Positions 7,125-15,841 of a stretch of DNA of 32,112 nt are shown one piece after another; position 1 is the stretch's first letter; each line of letters starts with the position of its first letter. The translations under genes and the position numbers were made by a program. The notes beneath the pieces were generated by a model that saw nothing but the letters and a program-made list of their open reading frames with translations, searched no databases and was not told the DNA's origin. The DNA is taken from NCBI GenBank assembly GCA_047610385.1, contig JBLGAC010000047.1, positions 1-32,112 on the forward strand, read 5' to 3'. Source of the DNA: JBOCEF01 sp047610385. Lineage in GTDB: Bacteria > Pseudomonadota > Alphaproteobacteria > Rhodobacterales > Rhodobacteraceae.

Positions 7125-8363
7125 ATGACCCAACGATACGTTCCCCTCAGCGGTTTTGCCCGCAACCTGGTCGCCTATGGCGCCTCGGAAGTGGCGACCA
7201 AGCTGTCACGCCTTGTGGTGGTGATCGCGGTGTCGCGCAGCATGGAGGTCGGGCAGATCGGCATGGCCGCCGGCGCGCTTGCCGGGGCCGAGATCCTGAA
7301 ATCCCTGACCGAGACCGGCGTTGGCCAACGGATCATCGCCGCCCCCGCCGCCGATCTGGCCGCGACCTGCAACACGGCGCGGCGGATCTTCACCGTCTGG
7401 TGCGTCGGGCTGTGCGCGCTGCAGGTCGCGATCGCGGCGGCGATCTGGGCGCTTGGTGGCGATGTGATGCTGGCCATAATGCTGGCCATTCTGGGGGCTG
7501 AACATCTGTTCATGCCCGCTGGCCTTGTGCAGACCGCTTTGGCCATGCGCGAAGGCAAGCTGAGCGCCACCGCCGCCATTGGCGGGGCGCAGGTGGTCGG
7601 GGCGAACCTGATGTCGGCGGCGTTGGCGGTGATGTGGCCTTCGGCGCTGGCGCTGGTGCTGCCGCGGCTGCTGGTGGCACCGATCTGGTTGATCGCTATG
7701 CGCCGCCTGCGGCCTTGGCGTCCCGACCCCATGGCGGGCCACGCGCCGCTTGCGCCGTTTGTGCGGTTCGGGCGTGCGGTGCTGGGCGTTGAAATTGCCA
7801 AGGCCCTGCGCCTTCAGTCCGACAAGCTGGTTGTGGGTCTGATGCTGGGCGCGGAATCGCTGGGCCTGTTCTTCATGGCGTTCAATGCTGGGCTGGGCCT
7901 TGCGACATCCTTCTCCACCGCGTTGTCGACGGTGTTGTTCCCGCATCTTTGTGCGGCTGAGGACCGTGCCGGGGCCCTGCGCCGGGGCATGATCCTGTCC
8001 ATGGGACTGATCGTGCCTGCGGTGGTGCTGCAATCGCTGCTTGCGCCGGTTTACGTGCCGATCCTGTTCGGCGACCGCTGGGCTGGCATCGATGAGGTCG
8101 TCTCAATCTTATGCCTCGCCGCGATCCCTGCCACGCTCTGGGCCTCAGCCGCGGGCTGGCTGCGCGCCAATGACCGGCCAGAGGTGGAGCTCAAGGTGAC
8201 CGTCGCGCTTGCGGTCCTGTTGACCCTGAACACCGTGCTGCTGGCCCCGTTCGGGCTGACGGCGATCGCGGTCGGCTACCTCGCTGTCGCCAGTGTGGTG
8301 ATGCTTGGCGCCTCACTTCCTGCCATTGGCGATGCGTTCGCCCCTCAGCTGCGAAAGGCTTGA
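7125..8363 (+). CDS. Wzx-type polysaccharide flippase
   Basis: This 412-residue polytopic inner-membrane protein belongs to the oligosaccharide flippase (PST/MATE-like) class. The opening LSGFARNLVAYGASEVATKL and the central FGRAVLGVEIAKALRLQSDKLVVGLMLG are typical, with about a dozen hydrophobic segments. Known role: it moves undecaprenyl-linked repeat units to the periplasm. I choose the ATG at 7125, preceded by AAAGGA. The upstream in-frame extension is Pro/Arg-rich and unlike the family. It leads a plus-strand run with the GT2 gene 3 nt downstream. No Wzy polymerase is recognisable nearby. Confidence 0.88.
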   Translation: MTQRYVPLSGFARNLVAYGASEVATKLSRLVVVIAVSRSMEVGQIGMAAGALAGAEILKSLTETGVGQRIIAAPAADLAATCNTARRIFTVWCVGLCALQVAIAAAIWALGGDVMLAIMLAILGAEHLFMPAGLVQTALAMREGKLSATAAIGGAQVVGANLMSAALAVMWPSALALVLPRLLVAPIWLIAMRRLRPWRPDPMAGHAPLAPFVRFGRAVLGVEIAKALRLQSDKLVVGLMLGAESLGLFFMAFNAGLGLATSFSTALSTVLFPHLCAAEDRAGALRRGMILSMGLIVPAVVLQSLLAPVYVPILFGDRWAGIDEVVSILCLAAIPATLWASAAGWLRANDRPEVELKVTVALAVLLTLNTVLLAPFGLTAIAVGYLAVASVVMLGASLPAIGDAFAPQLRKA

Positions 8364-8366
8364 TCC

Positions 8367-9287
8367 ATGCCCGCATTCTCCATCGTCATGCCGTGCTTCA
8401 ACGCCGCTGAAACCCTGGCTGACACGTTGGCCAGCATTGCCGCGCAGCATGACCCTGAGTGGGAACTGCTATGTGTCGATGACGGGTCGCGTGACGACAC
8501 GGTGGCGATTTTGACTGCCGCGGCGGCCCGTGACCCGCGCATCTGTGTGCTGCGCAATCCGCGCAAAGGGCCAAGCGCGGCGCGCAACCACGCCAGCGCT
8601 GTGGCATGCGGCGACATCATCGCCTTTTGCGACGCCGATGATCTTTGGATGCCCGGCAAGCTGACCGCCCTGCGCGATGCCTTTGCGGCGACCGATGTTG
8701 ATGGCGCCTTTGCCCGTGTCGCGTTCTTCTCAGGGGCCATCAGTGCTGCGCCCATCACGTCGCGCATCCCCGCCACGGCCCTGAGCGTGCCAATGCTGCT
8801 GGGGGAAAATCCGGTCTGCACCATGTCCAACATGGCCGTGCGGCGCACAGTCTTTGCCCGGACCGGTGGGTTCGATGAGGCCATGGTTCACAACGAAGAC
8901 CTGGACTGGCTGATCCGCCTGACAGGCGGCGGTGCGCGGGTGATCGGGCTTGACGCCGTGCTGGTCTGGTATCGCGCCAGCCCTGGGGGGCTTTCGGCCG
9001 ATCTGGTCGCCATGCAGCGCGGGCGCGACGTGGCGCTGGCCGCGGCGCAGCACCTGGGGTTTGCGCCCGATGCGCGCGCCGATGCGGTGCACCTGCGGTA
9101 TCTCGCGCGACGGGCGCTCAGGCTCGACGCTGGTGGCACGGTTGCGCTGCGCCTTGCCCTCAGCGGTTTGCGGCGCAGTCCGGGCGGGTTTCTGCGCCCG
9201 GCGCGCCGCGGCGCTGCCACGCTGTTCGGGGCGCTGGCCGCCCCCTTGCTGCCGCGCGATCTGCGCCGCGCCCTGTTTTCACGATGA
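8367..9287 (+). CDS. Family 2 glycosyltransferase
   Basis: This 306-residue GT-A enzyme has a nucleotide-sugar binding start (FSIVMPCFNAAETL), DDGSRDDT at about 38-45, the metal-binding DAD at 89-91 in FCDADDLWMPGKL, and the acceptor/base motif NEDLDW near 176-181. It starts 3 nt after the flippase stop, with GAAAGG as ribosome site. Its stop codon lies upstream of the next gene's start at 9311. The DADDLWMPGKL segment and a C-terminal LRYLARRA segment are both shared with the N-terminal half of the next protein, which shows that the two are paralogues. Donor and acceptor are unknown. Confidence 0.92.
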   Translation: MPAFSIVMPCFNAAETLADTLASIAAQHDPEWELLCVDDGSRDDTVAILTAAAARDPRICVLRNPRKGPSAARNHASAVACGDIIAFCDADDLWMPGKLTALRDAFAATDVDGAFARVAFFSGAISAAPITSRIPATALSVPMLLGENPVCTMSNMAVRRTVFARTGGFDEAMVHNEDLDWLIRLTGGGARVIGLDAVLVWYRASPGGLSADLVAMQRGRDVALAAAQHLGFAPDARADAVHLRYLARRALRLDAGGTVALRLALSGLRRSPGGFLRPARRGAATLFGALAAPLLPRDLRRALFSR

Positions 9288-9310
9288 CCCGCCTTCAAGG
9301 AGCCTCAGCC

Positions 9311-11395
9311 ATGCCCGTCGCCAGCATCATCGTCCCTGCGTTCAACGTGGCCGCCACGCTTCGCGACACGCTCAATGCGCTGCTTGCGCAAAGCTTCACG
9401 GACTTTGAGGTGATCGTGGTCGATGACGGATCGGGCGACGACACCGCCGCGATTGCGCAAAGCTATTGCACCGATCCGCGGATCCGGCTGATCCGCCAGC
9501 CCAACCGCGGCCTTGCTGGCGCGCGCAACACCGGCATCGCAGCCGCGGCCGGGCGGTATGTGGGCTTTTGCGACGCCGATGATCTGTGGATGCCGGGCAA
9601 GCTGGCGGCCCATGTCGCGCATCTGGACGCAAAGCCGAATGTGGGGCTGAGCTATTCCGGATCAGCGCTGATCACCGAAGATGGCGCCCTGACCGGCGCT
9701 GCCCAGCGCCCCCGCCTTCGCAATGTGTCGGCAGCGCATGTGTTCAAACGCAACCCGGTGGGCAACGGGTCCGCGGCGGTGCTGCGCCGTGCGTCACTGC
9801 GCGACATCGCCTGGCGGCCCCGCGCAGAAACTGTTCGTGACTGGTGTTTTGATGAAACCTTCCGCCAGTCTGAGGACATCGAATGCTGGCTGCGCCTCGC
9901 GCTCAGGGCCGATTGGGTGATTGAGGGCGTGCCCGGCCTGCTGACCCATTACCGCATCGCCGGGGGGGGGTTGTCGGCGGACACCGACCGCCAGCTTGCC
10001 GCGTGGGAGCGGATGGTGCGCAAGCTGGTGCCGCTGGACCCGGCGATGTTCGCCCGCCACACGCCCGCTGCCCGGGCGTATCAGCTGCGCTATCTGGCGC
10101 GCCGCGCCGTCAGCCGCCATGACGGGGCGGGCGCGCTGGCCCTGACGCGCCGCGCCTTTGCCGCATCGTGGCGCCCGCTGGTCGAAGAACCGGCAAAGAC
10201 CCTGACCACCGTTGCCGCGGCGGTGTCTCTTGGGGTTTTCGGGCCAGGCCTGATGCGGTTGGCTGGCGTAGGGCGCAAGGCCCGTGCACCGGCGCCCGAC
10301 AGGGCCGATATGGGCGTGCCGCATGTGGTCCATCTGGTGGATGATGCAACCGATGGTGGAGTGATGCGGGTGCTGGCGCATTTGACTGAAGGCCCGGTCC
10401 GCGGCGCGCATCATTCGGTCCAGCAGGTGCGGCGCGGTGCGTTTCGCCTGCGCCCGGCGGCGGGGGATGTGGTCGTGTCGCATCTGTCGATCAGCTGGCG
10501 CGCGCTGCCGTCGCTGATCGCGCTGCGCGCCACGCATCCCGGCATCCCGCTGGTCCATGTGGAGCACAGCTACACCAAGGCGTTCTGCGCGCTGTACGTG
10601 GCCAACCCCAAGCGGTTCCAGACCCTGCTGCGCACTGCCTTTGCGTTGTTCGACCGCATCGTGGCAGTCAGCGAGGCGCAGGGTGCTTGGATGCGCGACC
10701 GTGGGTTGGTCGAACCGTGCGCGCTGCGGGTGATCGCATCCTCGGTCGATCTGGCGGGGTTTCTGGCGCTGCCGGACGCCCCGGCGCGCCCGCGCGTGAT
10801 CGCCGCCATCGGGCGGCTGAACCGCATGAAAGGTTTTGACACATTGATCGAGGCTTTCGGGCGCTGCCCCGATCCCGCCCTGCGCCTGCACATTTATGGT
10901 GAGGGCGAGGAGCGCGCCGCGCTCAAAGCCCTGGCCGCGGGCGACATGCGCGTGGTGTTCAAGGGCCGCGCCGCCGATCCTGTGGCAATGATGGCCGCGG
11001 TGGACGCGGTCGCCATGCCATCGCGGTGCGAGGCATATGGGCTGGTCTGCCTTGAGGCCCGCGCCGCCGGGCGCCCGGTGCTGGTGTCCGCGGTGGACGG
11101 GTTGGTCGATCAGGCGGCTGAAGGTGCCGTGCCGGTGGCACCCGGGTCGCCCGAGGCTTGGGCCGCGGCGCTGACACGGCTGGCCGCAGCTGAGGGCCCC
11201 AATGCCCCCGCGCTGCTTGCCGCGCGGGCGGCGGCGCGCGCCCATGGCACCCGCTTTGCCGATGGCTGGCACGCGCTGATCGCTGAGCTGACTGGGGATC
11301 TGGCTGGTGATCTGACCGCGGATTTGGCTGGAACCCAGCGTGCCGCCAATCCGGCCCCGGGCGGTAGCCTTGGCGCGCCGGCCCTGCTGGGCTGA
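9311..11395 (+). CDS. GT2-GT4 fusion glycosyltransferase
   Basis: This 694-residue protein has a family 2 domain (about 1-260; DDGSGDD near 38-44, DAD at 88-90 in CDADDLWMPGKL) joined to a GT-B family 4 domain from about 335. The latter has VVHLVDDATDGGVMRVL, HVEHSYTKAF, AAIGRLNRMKGFDTLIEAF, IYGEGEER, and the EX7E motif Glu574/Glu582 in CEAYGLVCLEA. It could add two consecutive sugars to the lipid-linked repeat unit. The start at 9311 is set by AAGGAG 8 nt upstream. A longer in-frame form would begin inside the previous gene at 9284. The C-terminus ends in a short degenerate repeat (GDLAGDL, ADLAG). Confidence 0.9.
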   Translation: MPVASIIVPAFNVAATLRDTLNALLAQSFTDFEVIVVDDGSGDDTAAIAQSYCTDPRIRLIRQPNRGLAGARNTGIAAAAGRYVGFCDADDLWMPGKLAAHVAHLDAKPNVGLSYSGSALITEDGALTGAAQRPRLRNVSAAHVFKRNPVGNGSAAVLRRASLRDIAWRPRAETVRDWCFDETFRQSEDIECWLRLALRADWVIEGVPGLLTHYRIAGGGLSADTDRQLAAWERMVRKLVPLDPAMFARHTPAARAYQLRYLARRAVSRHDGAGALALTRRAFAASWRPLVEEPAKTLTTVAAAVSLGVFGPGLMRLAGVGRKARAPAPDRADMGVPHVVHLVDDATDGGVMRVLAHLTEGPVRGAHHSVQQVRRGAFRLRPAAGDVVVSHLSISWRALPSLIALRATHPGIPLVHVEHSYTKAFCALYVANPKRFQTLLRTAFALFDRIVAVSEAQGAWMRDRGLVEPCALRVIASSVDLAGFLALPDAPARPRVIAAIGRLNRMKGFDTLIEAFGRCPDPALRLHIYGEGEERAALKALAAGDMRVVFKGRAADPVAMMAAVDAVAMPSRCEAYGLVCLEARAAGRPVLVSAVDGLVDQAAEGAVPVAPGSPEAWAAALTRLAAAEGPNAPALLAARAAARAHGTRFADGWHALIAELTGDLAGDLTADLAGTQRAANPAPGGSLGAPALLG

Positions 11396-11409
11396 TCTGG
11401 GCTCAGCCC
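11389..11409. terminator. Hairpin built from two convergent stop codons
   Basis: GGGCTGA (11389-11395) and TCAGCCC (11403-11409) form a perfect 7-bp stem around a 7-nt loop. The TGA of the glycosyltransferase and the TGA of the convergent creatininase-family gene are the innermost bases of the two arms. It may act as a bidirectional terminator, although no clear T tract follows on either side. Confidence 0.45.
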
Positions 11410-12179
11410 CTGGCGCGTGGCAGCTGCGCCGCTTCGACGTGGCGCAGCAGTTCGATGAACCCGGCGACTTGGTGGGCAGCGGTGGCGCGGCCTTTCTCAG
11501 CGGTTGCGATCGACGCGTCGCCCACCGCCCCTGCCTCGTTCAGATCTGATGCGATCCAGCCATAGCTGATCGCCCCGATGGGCGGCACGCCCCCGTCCTG
11601 CGCTGAGGACCGGAAATTCCGCGCCTGCGCCATCGCCACCAGTTCGGGCCGGAAATGCAGCATCAGCGACGTCTCTGCATCGCCGCCATGGATGCCGTAG
11701 GCGCGTTCGTCGTCGGTATAGACGCCCGGCGGAGTGCCAAAGCCGAACCATTGCGATTTGACCGCCAGCATCCCGGCCTGCACCCGCAATTCGCGCGACA
11801 GGATGGAAATCAGGTCCAGATTGCCGCCATGAGAATTGACGATCACCAGCTTTTTCACGCCAGCGCGGGCGACCGACAGGCCGATCTCGGTCCAGGCGCG
11901 CAGGGCGGTTTCGGCGGTCAGTGTCAGGGTGCCGGGGGCGTGCAGATGCTCGTTCGACTTGCCCACGGCCTGCACTGGCAGGATGCGCAGGTCCAGATCA
12001 TCCGGCGCCGCGCTGCGCAGGGTGTCGAGCATCCCGTCCATGATCATCATGTCCACGCCCACGGGCAGATGGGGGCCGTGCTGCTCCACCGCGGCGGTGG
12101 GCAGGATGGCGATGGTGCGCATCGGGTCGATATCGGCGTATTCGGTGGTGCGGTAATCGGCCCAGTTCAAACGGCGCAT
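11403..12179 (-). CDS. Creatininase-family amidohydrolase
   Basis: This 258-residue cytoplasmic metal-dependent amidase carries the family signature LPTAAVEQHGPHLPVGVD near the N-terminus, VIVNSHGGNLDL in the middle, and GIHGGDAETSLML. The family acts on cyclic amides (creatinine) or on formamide-type bonds in cofactor and pyrimidine chemistry. The name creatininase should not be taken as the substrate here. It is the last gene of a minus-strand set with a flavoprotein, a cytosine-deaminase-like amidohydrolase and an ABC importer. This suggests a ring-opening or amide-cleaving step on the imported heterocycle (inference). Confidence 0.85.
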   Translation of the reverse strand: MRRLNWADYRTTEYADIDPMRTIAILPTAAVEQHGPHLPVGVDMMIMDGMLDTLRSAAPDDLDLRILPVQAVGKSNEHLHAPGTLTLTAETALRAWTEIGLSVARAGVKKLVIVNSHGGNLDLISILSRELRVQAGMLAVKSQWFGFGTPPGVYTDDERAYGIHGGDAETSLMLHFRPELVAMAQARNFRSSAQDGGVPPIGAISYGWIASDLNEAGAVGDASIATAEKGRATAAHQVAGFIELLRHVEAAQLPRARG

Positions 12180-12228
12180 GGGGTCAATCCTCGGATCGTC
12201 GGGACAAGGGGCGCGAGGGCGGGCAAGC

Positions 12229-12250
12229 CGCGGCCCCGCTTTGGGCCGCG
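12229..12250. other. Intercistronic GC-rich hairpin
   Basis: CGCGGCCC and GGGCCGCG form a perfect 8-bp stem with a 6-nt loop in the 96-bp gap between the flavoprotein gene (stop at 12276) and the creatininase-family gene (start at 12179). It could damp read-through or stabilise the upstream message. It lacks a T tract. Confidence 0.4.
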
Positions 12251-12275
12251 CTGGGCTGCGCCGCGCCCGGGGACA

Positions 12276-12863
12276 TCAAAGCGCGGACATTTCGCGGCGC
12301 ACCCGCGCCAGATGGCGTGCGCGGGCGGCGTCATCGGCGCGGTTCATGTCGTAAAGCGCCAGATACCGCATCCGCACCTGCGGGTGCATCACAAAGCGCA
12401 GGGGCCGCATCACCACTTTGCGCGGTGGATCGCCTGCCAGAAACGCGCGCAGCCGCGTGCCGCCATAGGTGGTCGCAGTGGCCACGGTGCGGATGTTCGT
12501 CAGCGCGGGCCGCACCTTGCCGTCCGCCAGATCAAACGACACGCCGGGCAGGAACACCCGGTCAAAGAACCCTTTGAGGATCGCGGGATAGCCAAAATTC
12601 CACACCGGGAACACCAGCACCAGCGCATCCGCCGCGCGCAGACGGTCCACATAAGACGCGACAGGCGCAAGGTTGGGGCCGACCTCATGGTAGCCCTCCC
12701 GCTCCGCGCGGGTCAGGCGGGGGTCAAAATCCTCGGCATAAAGATCGCAATTGTCGATCTCCCAGCCTGAGGCGTCCAGCCCCTCCAGCGTGGTCTTGTG
12801 AACGGCGGCGCAAAAACTGTCTGGCACTGGATGCGCGTACAGAACGAACGCGCGGCGGGTCAT
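12276..12863 (-). CDS. NAD(P)H:quinone-type oxidoreductase, flavodoxin-2 fold
   Basis: This 195-residue cytoplasmic flavoprotein has the FMN/FAD phosphate loop region AFVLYAHPVPDSFCAAVH and the diagnostic VFPVWNFGYPAILKGFFDRVFLPGVSF of the NQO/MdaB/KefF group. Its ATG overlaps the stop of the upstream amidohydrolase by 4 nt (ATGA), so translation is coupled. Within this operon a flavin reductase could reduce an imported ring or supply reduced flavin, but no partner monooxygenase is visible. The substrate is unknown. Confidence 0.85.
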   Translation of the reverse strand: MTRRAFVLYAHPVPDSFCAAVHKTTLEGLDASGWEIDNCDLYAEDFDPRLTRAEREGYHEVGPNLAPVASYVDRLRAADALVLVFPVWNFGYPAILKGFFDRVFLPGVSFDLADGKVRPALTNIRTVATATTYGGTRLRAFLAGDPPRKVVMRPLRFVMHPQVRMRYLALYDMNRADDAARARHLARVRREMSAL

Positions 12864-14143
12864 GCCATGATCCCGTCAAGTTCGGCGTAATCGGGCAGGG
12901 TCCGGTCAATCGCCCGTCCTGCGCGCAGCACCACGCGGTCCGATTGTGGGCGCGACAACAACTCGGTCCAGCTGCGGGCCTTGAACAACACCAAATCCGC
13001 GGGCGCGCCGGGGGCAAACGACGCCTCTGCCATGTCGCAGATCCGGGCCGGGGTGGTGGTGAACGCGTGGGCCCAATCATCGCGCCCATGGTCCAGATGG
13101 GCGATCCGCACCGCCTCGCGCATGACCTCGAGCATATCGAGATCGCCATACGCATAAAACGGATCGCGGGTGTTGTCGGACGCGAACGCCACCGGAATGC
13201 CGCGGGCGGCCATTTCATGCACCAGCGTCACGCCGCGCCCGCGTGGGGTGCGGCCTGCATGGCGGTCTTGCAGATACATGTTGCACATCGGCAGCGAGAT
13301 CACCGCGATCCCGGCCTTGGCCACCAGATCAAGGCACCGGTCCGCATCGCCCTGCGGCTGCGTCGACAGCGAACAGCAATGCCCAACATTCACCCGGCCC
13401 CCATAGCCGGTGCGGATGATCGCCTGCGCAATCTCGGTCAAGGTGCGAGAGGTCGGGTCAATGGTTTCATCCACATGGAAATCGGCGTTCAGACCCAGCC
13501 GCTCTGCGGTGCGGAAGAAATTATCGAGCCGCGGTGCAAGATCCGGCAGCGGCCAAGTGACCGCGCCCAGCACGCCGCCGCTGTCGGCCACCACCCGCGC
13601 CAGCGCCTGAAACGCCGCGCCGCCATCCCCGCCTGCTTCGATGAAATCGGCACCCACCAAAGACACCGCCTGCAGGTCTATCCGGCCTGCCCAGTCGTTG
13701 CGCAATTCGCGGAACACCGGCCAAGAAATAACGTGCTGCGGCGGCACGCTGTCGAGATGGGTGCGCAGCGCCCGCGTTCCGTGCGCATAGGCGCAGCGCA
13801 GCGAAAAATCAGCCCGCGCGCGCAGGTCGCTTGCAGACCAGTTGGCGGTCCGGTCCGCGCCCACCGTGGTCAGCGCGCCCATGAAGGTGCCGTCAGGGTT
13901 CGGGGCGCGACCCCAGATGTGGCCTTTGTCGATATGGGTGTGCGCGTCTGTAAAGCACGGCAGCACCATGGCGCGGCCCATATCAAGGGCGGCGTCGGGG
14001 GGCGCATCGGTGATGCGGCCGGTGGCGCGGTCGATGGTCAGGTCCAGCGTCTGCAACCCGCCATTGCTGCCCAAAAGGCAGGATGGCGCGGTCAGGTTCG
14101 ACAGTCGCACGCGTGGCGCATCGGGCAGGTCGACAAAATCCAT
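12860..14143 (-). CDS. Cytosine-deaminase-like amidohydrolase
   Basis: This 427-residue TIM-barrel metal hydrolase is most like CodA and related deaminases. The catalytic set can be followed: His68 and His70 in DAHTHIDKGH, His223 and Glu226 in FHVDETID, His255 in VGHCCSLS, and Asp323 in FASDNTRDPF. These match the positions known in E. coli cytosine deaminase, so the enzyme should be active. It differs from CodA around those residues (GHCCSLS in place of SHTT; SDNTRDPF in place of HDDVFDPW), so the substrate may be another pyrimidine or N-heterocycle. It sits 4 nt after the importer permease gene. Confidence 0.85.
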   Translation of the reverse strand: MDFVDLPDAPRVRLSNLTAPSCLLGSNGGLQTLDLTIDRATGRITDAPPDAALDMGRAMVLPCFTDAHTHIDKGHIWGRAPNPDGTFMGALTTVGADRTANWSASDLRARADFSLRCAYAHGTRALRTHLDSVPPQHVISWPVFRELRNDWAGRIDLQAVSLVGADFIEAGGDGGAAFQALARVVADSGGVLGAVTWPLPDLAPRLDNFFRTAERLGLNADFHVDETIDPTSRTLTEIAQAIIRTGYGGRVNVGHCCSLSTQPQGDADRCLDLVAKAGIAVISLPMCNMYLQDRHAGRTPRGRGVTLVHEMAARGIPVAFASDNTRDPFYAYGDLDMLEVMREAVRIAHLDHGRDDWAHAFTTTPARICDMAEASFAPGAPADLVLFKARSWTELLSRPQSDRVVLRAGRAIDRTLPDYAELDGIMA

Positions 14144-14147
14144 GGGG

Positions 14148-14996
14148 TCAACTTTCCCGCTTGATGGCGCTTTCGTGCCATTTGCGCAGCATAAGGTGCG
14201 AGATCAGCGACAATCCGGCAAAGATCACCACCCCGGTGACGGCGATCAGCAACAGGGCCGCGAACATGCGCGGGATGTTCAGCCGATACGATGCTTCGAG
14301 GATCCGGAACGCCAGCCCCGATCCGATGCCGCCGGTTCCGGCGACATATTCCGCAACCACCGCACCGATCAGCGACAGGCCCCCCGCGATCCGCAGACCG
14401 CCAAGGAAATACGGCAGCGCCGACGGCAGTTGCAGGAACCGAAGCCGCTGCCAGCGCGAGGCGCCGTAGATCTTGAACAGATCGCGCAGGTTGTGATCGG
14501 CCGAATTCAGCCCTAGCGTTGTGTTCGACAGCACCGGAAAGAACGCCACAATCCAAGCGCAGATCAGCAGACCGGCGATTTTGCTGTCCACATAGATAAA
14601 GATCAGTGGCGCGATCGACACGATCGGCGTGACCTGCAAGATCACGGCATAGGGATAGAATGACATCTCTGCCAGGCGGCTTTGGGTGAACAGGACCGCG
14701 ATCCCGACCCCGCCCGCCACCGCGAGCGCGAGCGCCATCAGCGTGATCTGCAATGTCACCAGCAGGCTGTCAAACAGCAGCGCCCAGTCTTCAACCAATG
14801 CCTGCCACACGCGCAGAGGGCCGGGCAGGATGTAATGGGGGATGTCGTTGATCACCACAATCAGGTGCCAGCCCAGCACCGTCAGCACGATCACCAACGA
14901 TGGCAGCAGCCAGCGGCCAACCTTTTCAAACCGCGCGCGGCGGCGGCGGGTCAGTTCTTCGGCGTCAAGCAGCGCGTCAGAGGCCAGATCGCTCAT
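14148..14996 (-). CDS. ABC importer permease (NitT/TauT and thiamine-precursor class)
   Basis: This 282-residue inner-membrane protein has about six hydrophobic segments and an EAA-type coupling loop (LRDLFKIYGASRWQRLRFLQLPSALPY, shown in parts: DLFKIYGAS and LPSALPYF). I start at the ATG at 14996, which lies 2 nt after the ATPase stop and is preceded by GGAGGG. The longer in-frame version would extend into the ATPase gene. It works with the ATPase at 14999 and the binding protein at 15841 as one importer. Confidence 0.9.
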   Translation of the reverse strand: MSDLASDALLDAEELTRRRRARFEKVGRWLLPSLVIVLTVLGWHLIVVINDIPHYILPGPLRVWQALVEDWALLFDSLLVTLQITLMALALAVAGGVGIAVLFTQSRLAEMSFYPYAVILQVTPIVSIAPLIFIYVDSKIAGLLICAWIVAFFPVLSNTTLGLNSADHNLRDLFKIYGASRWQRLRFLQLPSALPYFLGGLRIAGGLSLIGAVVAEYVAGTGGIGSGLAFRILEASYRLNIPRMFAALLLIAVTGVVIFAGLSLISHLMLRKWHESAIKRES

Positions 14997-14998
14997 GC

Positions 14999-15841
14999 TC
15001 AGCCCTCCATGGCCGAATGCAGCGCCATGCTTGTCGCCCGGCAATGGGCGACATAATCGGCGGAGGTGCGGAAGTCTTCGGTGCGGGGGTAGGGTTCGTC
15101 CACGTTCAGTTCCGCGATCACCCGGCCCGGACGGGCAGCCATCACCACGATGCGGTCCGACAGGAACACGCTTTCGAACACCGAATGGGTCACGAAAATC
15201 ACCGTGCAGTTCAGCTTGGCGCGCATGGCCAGCAGATCGTTGTTCAGCTTGAAGCGCGTGATTTCATCAAGAGCCGCGAACGGCTCATCCATCAAGATCA
15301 CCTGCGGGCGGGTCACCAGCGCGCGTGCGATCGACACGCGCATTTTCATGCCGCCAGACAATTCGCGCGGATACGACCCCTCAAACCCCGACAGGCCAAC
15401 GGTCGCCAGCGCGTCGCGGATCTCAGGCTCACACGCTGTGAAACCCCGGCCCTTGAGGCGCATGGGCAGCCAGACATTCTGCGCCGCGGTCGCCCACGGC
15501 ATCAGGGTTGGTTCCTGAAACACAACGCCAAGCGCGCCTTCCGCAGGGCTTCCGCCGCCGCCTTCCCAGCGAATGCGGCCCGCGGTGGGGTGCATCAATC
15601 CTGAGATCAGCTTGAGCGCGGTTGATTTCCCACAGCCTGATGGGCCGAGCAAGGAGATGAAATCGCCCTGCGCCACATCAAGCGACATGCCTTTCAGGGC
15701 CACCACCTCGCCGCCAAACACCTTGGACACGCCGTCGATCCGCAGCACTGGCGGGCGGGCAATGCGCTGCGCTGCCTGCGCCGCACGCGCTTCGGGCGTG
15801 GAGGGGGCGGACCCGCCCCCCCCAATTTCAGCAGCGTTCAT
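14999..15841 (-). CDS. ABC importer ATPase (SsuB/TauB/ThiZ class)
   Basis: This 280-residue cytoplasmic ATPase has Walker A GPSGCGKST (66-74), the signature LSGGMKMRVSIARAL, Walker B VILMDEPFAALDE and the switch histidine in VIFVTHS. Its ATG at 15841 shares one base with the stop of the binding-protein gene (TGATG), so translation is probably coupled. A GTG one codon earlier is also open but less likely. The N-terminal 30 residues are Ala-rich and precede the normal fold. Confidence 0.93.
   Translation of the reverse strand: MNAAEIGGGGSAPSTPEARAAQAAQRIARPPVLRIDGVSKVFGGEVVALKGMSLDVAQGDFISLLGPSGCGKSTALKLISGLMHPTAGRIRWEGGGGSPAEGALGVVFQEPTLMPWATAAQNVWLPMRLKGRGFTACEPEIRDALATVGLSGFEGSYPRELSGGMKMRVSIARALVTRPQVILMDEPFAALDEITRFKLNNDLLAMRAKLNCTVIFVTHSVFESVFLSDRIVVMAARPGRVIAELNVDEPYPRTEDFRTSADYVAHCRATSMALHSAMEG

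Noticed and set aside
9794..11272. Long minus-strand open frame of 492 codons inside the GT2-GT4 gene
   Set aside because: It is a His/Arg/Gln-rich antisense shadow of a well-supported gene, without domain motifs or ribosome site; common in GC-rich DNA.
11655..12770. Plus-strand open frame of 371 codons across the creatininase and flavoprotein genes
   Set aside because: It spans two well-identified minus-strand genes and their gap, and has a His/Gln/Arg-rich shadow composition.
12944..14164. Plus-strand open frame of 406 codons opposite the amidohydrolase
   Set aside because: It has no recognisable domain, while the minus strand shows all catalytic residues of a deaminase-like enzyme.
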